From the NCBI GenBank assembly GCA_905221605.1, contig CAJNDS010002162.1, positions 105,834-169,833 on the forward strand: a stretch of DNA of 64,000 nt, given 5' to 3'. A model generated the notes under the pieces. That model worked only from the letters and a program-made list of their open reading frames with translations, was not told the DNA's origin and searched no databases. Numbering within the stretch: the first letter of the stretch is position 1; every line of letters starts with the position of its first letter. Source of the DNA: Symbiodinium natans. Its lineage: Eukaryota; Sar; Dinophyceae; Suessiales; Symbiodiniaceae. Below, piece after piece: positions 34,671 to 44,892 of the stretch. The translations under genes and the position numbers were made by a program.

Positions 34671-36788
34671 ACGTGGCTTCATGTCGGCCAAACTTCGCGT
34701 CGCAGACCCCCACAGCATCACCTGCCAGCAGCCAGAGCATGTTCTTCTGCTGCATAGACACACAAGTCAGGGTTTAGGGGCTTAGGGTGTAGGGTTTAGC
34801 GTGTTTAGACAGACAAGGGGCCCATATGGGGGTTTCCGAAATAAGGCGGTACCTGTTACCACAAAAATCCTCGCAAAGGGAAAACCCCGGAGCACTGCCC
34901 AGATGTTCAAAGCTCCAACCTGAACCCCAGCGTCCCTTCAGCCGAAGGACGCCGCCGCAAACTCACCAACGCCAAAGGCCCGCCAAAAAAACGCTCAACC
35001 AACCCTGAACCCTGAACTCCGAACCCTGAACTCTGAACCCTAAACCTTGAACCGTAAATGCTGAAGCGCTAGGAAAGCCGCCGGCATCCCCAACAGTCTC
35101 TTGCGACGCTGCCTTCACCCTGAACCCCAAGCTCAGCAATTGCTTACCAAGGACGGAAAGGGTGCCAAAATTTGGGTTTTAGGGTTTGTAGGCTTTGGGG
35201 CTTGAGGCATTTTTAGGGTTGGCCAGTTTGGGGTTTGGGGAATTACTTTTGGTACCTGTTTCTTGGAGGGTTGCTCTTGTCTTGGGAGTTTAGAACTCTG
35301 GAGGTCTACTACGAGGTAGGTCCTAAACTCTAAACCCTAAACCCTAAACCCGAAACCAGTTCACAAGTATTAGAAGGAGAAAAGGGTTACACACAGGCTG
35401 CTTACAACCAGCAAAGAAGCCTTCGGTCAAGAAGGGCAGTCAGTCCAAGAGTTCAGAGTTTTAGGGTCTAGGCTAGGGTTTAAGGTGTCGTTGAAGTATG
35501 ATGCTTTTGGGGTTTTGGGCATATAGACTTAGATGGCTTACCCTAACCCTAAACCCTACACCTTAAACCCTAAACCCTAAACCCTGAACCCTGAACCCCG
35601 AACCCCTCAAGACCCAAAAAGGCTATGTAGCTTGCTAGGCTTGGGCCCCTGCATTGCCGGTGTATTTCAGCTCCACCTCCGAGGTTGCCAAGCTTGCAGC
35701 CCTCGACCCTAAACCAAATAAGGGTTTAGGGTTTAGGGTTTAGGGTTTAGGGTTTAGGCCCCTAGAATGAGCCATATATGGTTGCGCCCTGGCTGGCCGT
35801 ACACAGGTCGAGCTTCCTACGTGGCTGTCTTGTGAAGGTACTGACGCTTGAAGTCGAAGACCCTACACAGCTGCAAAAGCATCAACGCCCGAAAGGCTCC
35901 CTCAAATGCCCCCCGTGGGATTTAAACAAAAAACAAAGAAACGAAACTTTCTCTAAACCCTACGGCCCTAAACCCCGGAGCCACCAAACAGAAGACTCTT
36001 CCCCCCCCCTGTACCTCCCGCTCCACAAGGATGGCATCGAGCCGACCTTCAGTTTTTTGTGGCTTCAGGATTTTCAGGGGTTTCAGGGGTTTCATAAGCC
36101 CCCAAAACTGTGAAAAGTCGAGGGTTCTGGGCTGCTGCAAGGGAGTTGGTGCTTGCTCTTGGCCAATCTGCCGGTGGGGGGGCGGGGAGGAGGGGGGGTT
36201 CTCGTGGCAGTCGGAGCTTGGAAGCATTACGACGAGAAGAGCGGGTTCAGGGCGCCCGGCTGAAAGCTGGCTCAGCTTGTTGGGCTTTATTGGTGGGTCT
36301 TCAGAGTGTGGCGAAATTTAAACTGCCCGAACTACCCTAACCCTGTGTTTGCTTGAACCCAAAGTCAAAACACCAGACCCTCAAGCCTTACAACTTTGCC
36401 CCAGTGCTTCTGCGCCTGCTGAACACAGGCTGGTGTCTCCATTTCTGGTCGACAGCTGCACGGATGTCATCCGGAAATCTGGGGCTGTAGGCTGCAGCGG
36501 ATTAAAATCAAGAAATGGTCGTCTTGGGTTGGCACTCTCATGTAGCCACCTTTCAACCAGCACTTCCTCTTCTCCGTGAAGAGGCCGTTCAGTGTCGGCA
36601 TGTGCCTGCATTGATAGCTCTGATCTCGAAGCCGTATTCGTAAGGCTGTTGCTGGAGAGCCGGTTGTGGAGTGAATGTCCAGCAGCAGCCCTCCCGAACC
36701 CGCAAAGTCTACAGACCTAAAGCTGAAAGTGCGAACGCATAAAGCGCAAAGCATCATACAGCAAGAATCCCTTCCTCCAAAACCTGAA
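34671..36788. other. Gene-free stretch with an inverted telomere junction
   Basis: CCCTAAA-type units at about 35005-35050, 35325-35360 and 35541-35610. At 35706-35758 CCCTAAACC switches to GGTTTAGGG across AAATAA, followed by about five TTTAGGG units, giving a small hairpin-like head-to-head junction. No gene is recognised; a 111-codon frame at 35778-36113 lacks motifs. Confidence 0.55.
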
Positions 36789-37172
36789 CCCTAAACCCCT
36801 AAACCCCTAAACCCCTAAAGCCCTAAAGCCCTAAAGCCCTAAAGCCCTAAAGCCCTAAAGCCCTAAAGCCCTAAAACCCAAAGCCCTAAAGCCCTAAAGC
36901 CCTAGACCCTAAACCCCTAAACCCCTAAACCCCTAGACCCCTAAACCCCTAAACCCCTACACCCCTAACCCCTAGGGGTCCCTAAACCCCTAAACCCCTA
37001 AACCCCTAAACCCCTAAACCCCTAGACCCCTAAACCCCTAAACCCCTAGACCCCTAAACCCCGAAACCCCTAAACCCCTAGACCCCTAAACCCCTAAACC
37101 CCCAAACCCCTATAAAACCCCCCAAAAACCCCTGAACCCCCAAACCCCTAAAACCCTAAACCCCTAAACCCT
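36789..37172. repeat. Large 8-mer telomere-like array (CCCCTAAA and GCCCTAAA blocks)
   Basis: This is the largest telomere-like array of the window. CCCCTAAA units come first, then about ten GCCCTAAA units (one replaced by ACCCAAA), then more than twenty CCCCTAAA units with CCCCTAGA variants. Units are 8 bases long and same-type units are grouped. Confidence 0.96.
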
Positions 37173-37337
37173 GAACCCTAACCTTTCAGGCACCCTGAGC
37201 CCGGCGCGGAGCAACTCCGTCGGCTGCATCCACCAGGAAGCGAAGCAGTCAAGTGCATCCACCACCTTCTTGACCAGATCTCTAGGGGGATTAGGGTTTA
37301 ATTATAGGGGTTAGGGTTTGGGGTTTAGGGCTTAGGG

Positions 37338-37411
37338 TTGGGATGTTCCCGCTTATACTAGCAAATTCTAAAACGGGGTACTATAATCCCTATGAAGGAC
37401 TAGTATCCCAA
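37338..37411. mobile_element. Family A foldback element copy 6 (internally deleted)
   Basis: The left terminus is TTGGGATGTTCCCGCTTATA and the right terminus ends GAAGGACTAGTATCCCAA. About 15 bases of the usual right arm are missing. Flanking 8-mers GCTTAGGG and GTTTGGGG agree at 6 of 8 positions and are telomere-like, so the element probably landed in an existing telomere-like array. Confidence 0.82.
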
Positions 37412-39055
37412 GTTTGGGGGGTTTTGGGTTTCAGGGTTTCAGGGTTGCATTCAGGGTTTAGGGCTCAGCGGCGCTGGCGGCCAGAGCGTTTTCAAGAGTC
37501 GCTTGCTTCGGACCTTAGGGCCTTGAGGTCTTTTCAGGATTTGAAGCAAACCTAGACGCCTGACATTTAGGCCATTTAGGGCTTTTTGATGTTTTTTTCT
37601 GGGTTTGGGGCTGAAACTCGAGGCGGTTACACCAGTGTCTATGAAGACCAACGAACGGATTGATGGCCCCAGGCCCGTTTGGTTGAGTAGGTCATTCGAA
37701 GCTATTGGGGTCTCTGTGAGGATAGGCCCTAAACTTTAACCCTAAAGCTCCCTTCTACAAGGCTCCTAGTCACGCTCCCAAGCAAAACACGAAACCCCCC
37801 AAAAGCCTTCCTCCAAGCGTCCATGTACCAAAGCTAAACCCTAAACCCCAAACCCTAAACCCCAAACCCGCAACCCTAAACCCCAAACCCTAAACCCCAA
37901 ACCCTAGACCCTTTAGGGTCCCCCAGCCTCGACGACGCCAAGCTCGGACAAGTCCTACGCGGCGACCAGCGGTTGCGAAGACCCAAGTTCAGTTGAGACT
38001 TATGCCAAGTAGACTTACAGGTCCTAAAAAACAAACTGGCTCAATGTAGTTTCGGGATGGCTTAGGCGTGTGGCTCTTTTGGGGCTTTTACTGCTAAGGC
38101 AAGAGGGTTCAAAGGTTGGTACGCCGGGCGTGGAATTCTTGTCACAACCATGCTTAAAAAGCCATCTTCGTGTTTCTCTACGTCTCAGAACATACTCAGA
38201 AAACATCGAAGATGGTAGGTTAAGTCTCCCTACAAGAACCCTAGATTCAAAAACATGTCTAAACGGACAGGCGCTTGTGAATCTTGTATTCTACTTGAAC
38301 CTTCCTCTGCATGATCCTGACTCTTTAAAGCTTCGCATGAAGAGCGGTTCTCCACTTCACAGGGAGCTTCTTGACGGCCAGGTGCTTCGTGTGGTATTCT
38401 TTGCGCCATTTTCGAAGGTGGAGTGTCCCAGTGTCCCATGCCACCAGAGGATCTACAAAGCCCACCGCTCGGAATGCTGATTCACCTGTACATCTTTCAC
38501 TTTACAAAGAGATGCCTCTAATGAAGTTTAACAAGCTGTAATCGGCATCCAACAACACAAGTGCAGGGTGGCCGGCTGGTCGTATTGATCTTCAACCACA
38601 TCGCTCATCCCAAAGATTTACAAGTGCACGCCTCATGTGCGAACTCCAAAAAAAAACAGGGAAGTGCAAATGTCACACAGCCCTCAGAACATCAAACTCT
38701 CGTAACTGGCCGATGAACAAAGGACTTGTGGTTTGGAGGCTGATTGCAGCAAACCCCGAGCATGAAGGGTCTGAGGGTTTGAAAAATTTTATAGGGCAGG
38801 GCACTCTCAGCTAGAGTCTTCGAGCTCAGGACCTATGTAAGGTTCGGGTTTGAGGAATTTGCCCCAAAGATCCCGTCACTTGGACGTAGATCCCTCCCCC
38901 CAAACTCAACTGGCCATCTACACGGAGAGGCCGGAGAGGCGCCCACAACTCTTGTCTATATGTTTTAACTCTCCTAGATTGACTCAGAAAGTATTTCTCT
39001 TGATGCCTGCTCGCGCTGTTGGGACGAAAATGGCGCTCTCGCCCGTGGCCGCGCT
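37412..39055. other. Gene-free stretch, mostly unique
   Basis: An alternating CCCTAAA/CCCCAAA array lies at about 37831-37911. From about 38000 to 38850 telomere-like units are nearly absent. A 136-codon plus-strand frame at 38070-38480 runs through this cleaner part without any motif I recognise, so it is not called as a gene. Confidence 0.5.
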
Positions 39056-39245
39056 CGCGGTCCTCGAAACTGTCATGGCTTTTGGACGTCGGTCCGCAAA
39101 AAGCGTAACTGTCGTCGCTGGCAGGCGTCTGGGCTCACGAAATGCGAAACTGAAACCGTCATCGCTTTTGTACGTCTGGGCTCGCGAGATGCCAAAACCG
39201 TCCTCGCTGTTGGATGTCTGGGCTCGCCAAAAGAAACTGTCGTCT
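39056..39245. repeat. Degenerate tandem repeat, unit about 40-47 bases
   Basis: Four to five diverged units built around GTCTGGGCTCGC, AAACTGTC or AAACCGTC, and CGCTTTTGGACGTC. Unit lengths vary. Both strands stay open across the repeat, but the reading frame shifts between units. Confidence 0.8.
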
Positions 39246-41509
39246 ATGCTAGCACAATGCTGTTCAAGCACAGTGACGTTTTAAAGTACACGTAAAAAGA
39301 CTAAAGCATTTCTCCGAGGGGAGGGGCAACAAAAATAGTGGGGGGAGGAGGGGAGCAGATTGCAGGGCATTAGGCACTGAAGGGCAGCAGGTGCCACGCC
39401 TCCACCTGCGACCAGTGATTTGCGATGGCACGCACCAACGCATTGACCTTGCAAGGGGTTTTTAGGGGTCACCCGTTTTACCCTCGAATATAGTAGAACC
39501 TCTTTCAAAAAAGGTACCCCTGCTATCGGACACCCCCATATGGGTGAGGGTTTAAGGCAAGTTCGCTTGGAAAATTTTCTGAACTGAACTCTACAGCCTA
39601 ACTTCATCCAGCGATGTTTGCCTGCCTCCACACTTCGTGGAACCCTTGGGAATTATAACTATTAAAACCCTATGCTCCCGTATATCCAATAGCCAGCAAA
39701 ACTTCGTAGATAAAGTTCCTTACTCCTTAACTCCCTGCTTGGAGCTAGGAAGATGGTCCTGTCAACCCCGAAAACCCTAGTAGACCCTCCAGGCCTATAA
39801 ACCCTAAAAAACATTTTGTCGCCCTAGTAAGGACAGCTGGCTAACAACAACTGCAACAACCCAAGTGTGGTCTTGCCTGCGCCTTGCACTTTCGGGTGTG
39901 ACCGGTGAGGAGCAAACATCTGGCAGCCTGCGGTGGTAATCCAGAAAAGAGCCGGGCTCGGAAGGGTTGCAGCTACGGGTTCAGGGGTCTATGTTGCGCG
40001 TTGCTTAGAGTTCACGGTTTTGACTGCAGGGGTGAAGGCAGTAAGTCGTGTCTTAGGTCTCAAGCAGGGCCACTAGATGTTGCACAGGGACTCATCGCAT
40101 TTATTCTAAATGTTGGTTTGTCCAAGAACGATGGCAACAACAATACTTATGATATAGTGATCATGGACTGTACGGAATAAACATATCGTTGTAATGCACA
40201 ATGATCTCACCACATGCAAAATTATCACACAAAATCTGAGGGTCCCATAGAAAATCTAAGAAATCCTCAGGTGAGACCTGAGTACACTTCGTGTCAATGC
40301 GGAAGAGTTGCCACATTCCTGGGCCCTCGAGCACACCCTCCTTGTGAACTTGTTTTTACATCAGATGCCGTCGTCTGACCAAGGGATGTTGGTCTTCCGT
40401 CCATGCGGGTTGCCGGCAGCTTCCGTGTCTTTTCCCTATGAGCTATGAGCAGGATCAACCAAACCCGCACAAAATGGCTTCGGATTCAGGGGTAATGGGG
40501 GGCGCGGGGGGGGGGGGGGGGGGGGGGCGGGTTCAGGCATTAAGCTTTGGGGTCCACGCTGGGCTCTGGAGGCCGATTGAATGCTTGTCCAATGTGCTAG
40601 GAAACTAAAGTATTTCGGGATTCTACAGGGCTGTTTCCAGGCCCTAAACCGCAAAGAAGGTTAAAGGCCGCTTATATACTCGAGCAGTGAGGATTCTTAA
40701 CCTTTTCGACCCCAGTCGGGTAAAGTCATGACTTCAACAGAACCCGAAACCTTAAAATCTTAAGCTTAAACTACCGCAGACCCTAGCATGTTGGGCCCTC
40801 ATGGTCCTCTGATGGCATCTCTCTCACTCTCTCGCTTCGGGTATCGAACTTTTGTGCTTTTCGTAATGAATTGATCTGGGAGGGGCCCTTACTAAACCAC
40901 GTAAACTATGTAAAGTATGGTGCACGCTCGTCGGGATGACAGGATGTATAGTCATATAGAATACAGCGCCCAGAATCATCAGTCTGGGCTATAACCCAGG
41001 GCGCCTCACAGCCGACTAGCCCCAGGCCCTAAACAACAAACCCTCAACTGACCGGCCTGTGGCAGCGTCATCGAAGGGAGTTGCTCCATAAGCTGGGTGC
41101 AAGCGTCTGCCTGCACCATGCAAACAAGCAACCCCTCCTCCCCCCCCCCCCCCGCCCTCCCCTCTCCAATCGGCCTCTTTGGCACACATTTCCCTTCTCC
41201 CGACTTCGTGCACAGGAGTCAGAGCTGTCTGTTCGAATACCTGGAAGAGGTCGTAGTCAACTGCCAGTGTGTCTGTGCGACATGAATCTCGAGGCTTAAC
41301 GTTCAGGGTGCCTGAATCACTGAAGACCAAATTGCCCCTAATACATCCAAAGCTAAAATCACCATCAAACCCTCAACCTCAAATCCTAAACCCCTGAACC
41401 CCAAGCCCTAACATTTCAAATGCCTCAGACCCAAACCCTCAAGCCAAACCTTTTGGTAGCCCAGTAGCCATATGACAGAAGGGAAGCCGTATTCGGGGTT
41501 GGTTACTTT
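39246..41509. other. Long stretch with few repeats and no recognised gene
   Basis: Poly-G at 40507-40527 and poly-C at about 41143-41156. A hairpin lies at 40267-40283 with arms CTCAGGT and ACCTGAG. The region is otherwise unique and almost free of telomere-like units. No gene, tRNA or rRNA signal is seen. Confidence 0.5.
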
Positions 41510-41725
41510 CCCTGGCCTTCTTCGACCTAGTTTTTCCTGGTTGTTGGTTACGCCTTCGTTTTACCCACTTGCGACCGCATTTTACCCCGACGATGTTCGT
41601 GGTAACATGGACCGTTTCTCATGGCAACGACTTAGTTTTTCCGATCAATACGAAAATGGCAACGACCAAATTTACCTGTTAACATGTCTCGGTTGCAAAA
41701 TGGCAACGGCCACGATTTACCCTGT
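41510..41725. repeat. Degenerate repeat with ATGGCAACG motif
   Basis: ATGGCAACGACT, ATGGCAACGACC and ATGGCAACGGCC begin at 41621, 41656 and 41700. They are followed by variants of TAGTTTTTCC or TTTACC. A fourth copy, ATGGCAACGGCCTGGTTTTT, lies at 43110 about 1.4 kb away. Confidence 0.7.
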
Positions 41726-41989
41726 TAATGTTTTCAGAAACAACAGCCCTACTGAAAGCCTTCGATTGGGTTGTATGCCCCGCAGCCAAGCACCCCAACG
41801 TAACACGTACCCTTTGCAGGGCTCACTTGAGTTCAGGGTGTGGGTCAGCTCGGGTTCGAAGAGGCTGGGGGTGATATGGGCTGGTGTATGGCAGTGAACC
41901 ACAAAAACCCTTTTTGGGGTGCTTGCGTTCAGGGTGTTGGCAAGGTTGAGGGCAGGCCATACCGGTAAGCCCACGAAGAACTCACAAAA

Positions 41990-42150
41990 CCCACAGCCCA
42001 CCAAACACCCTAAGCAGAAAGGTCCGAAGTCCACACCAAGCCCGTTGAAACCCAGAGCCCCACCAAACACCCAGAGCTAAGGCCTTCAGTCCACACTAGA
42101 GTCACTAGAAATGAACCCACATCCCCACCAAACACCCTGGGCCAAGGCCT
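41990..42150. repeat. Tandem repeat, unit about 65-70 bases
   Basis: CCCACCAAACACCC occurs three times (near 41998, 42059 and 42126). The first two are followed by variants of AGGCCTTCAGTCCACAC and GAAACCCA or GAACCCACA; the third continues GGGCCAAGGCCTTTAGGG into TTTAGGG units. Confidence 0.85.
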
Positions 42151-42514
42151 TTAGGGTTTGCGGTTTAGGGTTTAGGGTTGCCTTTAGGCTGCACACCCTT
42201 AAACCAAAGACTTCAGGTTTTAAGGGTTTGTGCAATGGCCCAGAAAGGCACCCCCCAACAGCCCAAAAGAGCGTGAGAAAACCGTGAGTAATCGTGAGTG
42301 GATTCGGTTTTTAAAGGAGCTCACCTCTTGAGCAGCCACAAAAAACTGCATGAGAAAAGCGTGAGAAAGCGTGAGCAGCCCCCCCCCCCTGTGTGCAGAC
42401 CAAATTTGTCATGAAGTGCACTTGAAATGCCGACAAGTGTTGGCCTGCTCAAGCAGAAGGATCAGCATTTTGCTTGTCGCAAGGGGTGATGGCAAACGCC
42501 AAGGCCCGAAATCT

Positions 42515-42606
42515 AAAACCCAGGTTGGTACCCTCAACCCAAAACACAGAACCCCAAACCCACCAGGCCTCTGAGGCAAATCGTGGATGTTGGGCCGATT
42601 GGCCCA
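42515..42606. repeat. Direct segment duplicate, copy 1
   Basis: CCCAGGTTGGTACCCTCAAC, AAACACAGAACCCCAAACC, CCAGG, CAAATCGT and TGTTGGGCCGATTGGCCC appear in the same order at 42823-42950. Copy 2 has extra CCCTAAA-type units inserted after the first block. Confidence 0.88.
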
Positions 42607-42822
42607 GGGTTCAGGGTATAGGGTTTAGGGCCTCCAAACCCAAAACCCAGGGTTGTAAGGTTAGGGGTTCTTACCCTGAATCCTGAACCCTTAACCCCCA
42701 GCCCAAAAACTTAACCCCAACTTGAACCCTACCCCCTAGGCCCCAAGCCCAAAACCCCCAGATTCAGGAGGGCTACCCTGAGCCCAAACTCGAAACCCCA
42801 AACCCTATAGGCCCGAGCCCAA

Positions 42823-42950
42823 AAGCCCAGGTTGGTACGCTCAACCCTAAACCCTCAACCCTAAACCCTTGACCCTCGGACCTAAACCCAAAACACAAAA
42901 CCCCAAACCGACCAGGGCAAATCGTCGCTGTTGGGCCGATTGGCCCGAAA
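42823..42950. repeat. Direct segment duplicate, copy 2
   Basis: Partner of 42515-42606, about 300 bases downstream. It is expanded by CCCTCAACCCTAAA-type units, showing telomere-like units gained inside a duplicated segment. Confidence 0.88.
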
Positions 42951-43416
42951 AGCTCTCTGGGGTAAACCGTGGTTGTTTCAAGCAACGCCCTTGAAAAACC
43001 CAGAAGGTTTTTTATAGTCTTTTTGGGATGGGGCAAATCTGTGAATCAGTTGGTATGCAAATCCCGTTTTTCGGTTGTTCGACGAGCGACCGGGGAAAAC
43101 CTAGTCTTTATGGCAACGGCCTGGTTTTTCATGGCTTTAGGAAGTTCAGGGTTTATAAGGCAACCTTGAACAAAAAAAGAGAAGGGTGCCACTACCCTAG
43201 AACCCTAGAACCCTACAACCATATAACCCTAAACCCAATAAACCCTACATAACCTCACCATAACCAATGCAGTCCACTCGTCCCTTTTAGGGCACATGCG
43301 TTCAGAGTCCTGTCGGGGTTGCTGCAGCGTTGGAGGGGCCGACACGAGGTGTGAGCACTTGCAGGCACACGAATCGTAGAGTGCATAAGACATGACAACC
43401 TCCCCAACGCCGGAAA

Positions 43417-43884
43417 TCACTCCAACGCTGCAATAACGGGGGACAAGGACTCCAAACTCGGGGATAGGAGAGCCCAAGGTGGCTCAAGCTGCAGAGGGAC
43501 AAAGCAACCTGACTGAAGGGCTGAGGCGACTAGAGGGTCGGCCCAACCATCACGACTAAGTGGGTCACTAGGGTTCTGATTGGAGGGAACCCACTCGTAC
43601 CAGGGACAGGCCCTCAACCGAGAAAAGAGCAGGCCGGCCATGAGGGACAAGTGGTTTATGTCCTCGGGCCGTGCGGCGGATCGAATGAGGGACCGCAAGG
43701 CAGCCTGGTTGTCAATGAACCATATGATGTGCTGATTGCGGAGCATATGCGGACAGCGCAGCGCCAGCACAGGGGCCGCTAACAGCTCCAACAAGTTGAA
43801 AAGAAAGACAGAAGGCTGAAGCCGAGACTGCGGATACGAGGGAGCATGGTTTGGTGAACTCGCCCGCACCACTTCCTGCCGATC
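43417..43884 (-). pseudogene. Retroelement RNase H domain remnant
   Basis: The open frame runs from just after a TAG at 43885-43887 down to 43417. From the GTG at 43870-43872 it is 151 codons. Numbering from that codon, ELLAAPVLAL (Glu29) is followed by IIWFIDNQAALRSLI (Asp54) and WYEWVPSNQNPSDPLSRD (Asp103). This order of acidic residues, with FIDN and NPSDPLSRD, is characteristic of the RNase H domain at the C-terminal end of reverse transcriptase polyproteins (Ty3/gypsy or DIRS-like). It degrades the RNA strand of RNA-DNA hybrids during replication. The usual first Asp and the upstream reverse transcriptase are absent, so this is a truncated piece. I saw no LTR, integrase or recombinase nearby. 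Similar FIDN...VPS.NP.D..SR motifs are, in my knowledge, common in dinoflagellate and perkinsid retroelements. The domain call is fairly firm; the element class is not. Confidence 0.75.
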
Positions 43885-44791
43885 CTAAACAGAGCGACGT
43901 AAAGCCCTATAGCCCTAAACCCTGGGCTAACAAGACCCTGACCCCCCGAAACCTGTGCCTGCATCTCAGGAAACCCGGGGCTCAACCGCAGGTCACGTGC
44001 AGCACGCAGCCTTGGCAAGAAGTGCACCCCTCCACCCCTCCACCCCCCCCCCCCCTCCCCCCGCCACAGCGATTGGTTTAGGGTTAGGGTTTAGGGTTTA
44101 GGGTTTAGGTTTCAGGGTTTAGGGGTTGGGGGTTTCCAGGCGGCGGAAGGGTCTGGGAGCTATGGTCGATATTCCGGGTTGTGGTTGAGATTGAGACTGC
44201 TGCGAGTAAACCACTGAATTTCCGCATGACGCGAACACCTTACAACGAATCTGGGCCGCCACGTCAATAGTCCCGCCGACAAGTTCGGAAAACCAGACGC
44301 AACTCCGGGGGAGCGTGCCCAGCGATTCGATATTTTGGGTGTGGAGGGTACCAGGGTATCAAAGGATCGTTGCACAGGTTTGAAGGTTTCGGCCCCAGCC
44401 GGTTGGCTCTGTGGGCTGAAACAAAGGGGTTTGGGCTTAGGGTCTAGGGAGGGTGTACGCCTGCCTCACAGACCACAGGCGCAAATCCGGACTCCTCAAA
44501 CTCATACCCTTGCTAACGGATGCTGCAACGCTCCAAATGCCACAGCACAAGCTTGCACCGAACCTACATCCTGCAGCCCTAAACCCCCTACACCCTAAAC
44601 CCTAAAGTTCCAAACCCTAGGCTCGCAGCAATAAACCCTACTTGGCTGTAGGAGCCGAATCCTGTGAAGGAGAAGGGCTTAGCGTTTAGGGTTTACGGTT
44701 TAGGGTTTAGCGTTTAGGGTGCAGCCTTGCATCCGAACCCTGCAAGCCCAAAGACTCAACGTTTGGGCTTCAGGGCTTACAGACTTTAGGG
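43885..44791. other. Gene-free stretch with telomere-like arrays
   Basis: Poly-C at about 44046-44060, TTTAGGG units at about 44079-44125, CCCTAAA units at about 44578-44610, and TTTAGCG/TTTAGGG alternation at about 44678-44722. Confidence 0.6.
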
Positions 44792-44892
44792 TTGGGATGT
44801 TCCCCCTTTTCCTAACAGCCCTTAATATGGATTGTAATAGAGGGTACTATCATCCCTTTTAAGGACTGTGAATCTCACGGGGAACATCCCAA
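44792..44892. mobile_element. Family A foldback element copy 7
   Basis: The left terminus is TTGGGATGTTCCCCCTTTTC followed by CTAACAGCCCTTAATATGGA. The right arm contains CATCCCTTTTAAGGACTGTG and ends CACGGGGAACATCCCAA. The left flank is a TTTAGGG unit. The right flank AGTTTCAGG could be a diverged copy of it, but no clear target duplication remains. Confidence 0.92.

Noticed and set aside
39820-39835. CCCTAGTAAGGACAG, similar to the right arm of family A
   Set aside because: Fifteen bases only, with no terminal sequence or partner arm nearby.
42146-42190. GCCTTTAGG on both sides of a short TTTAGGG tract
   Set aside because: Part of the match is telomere sequence, leaving too few independent bases.
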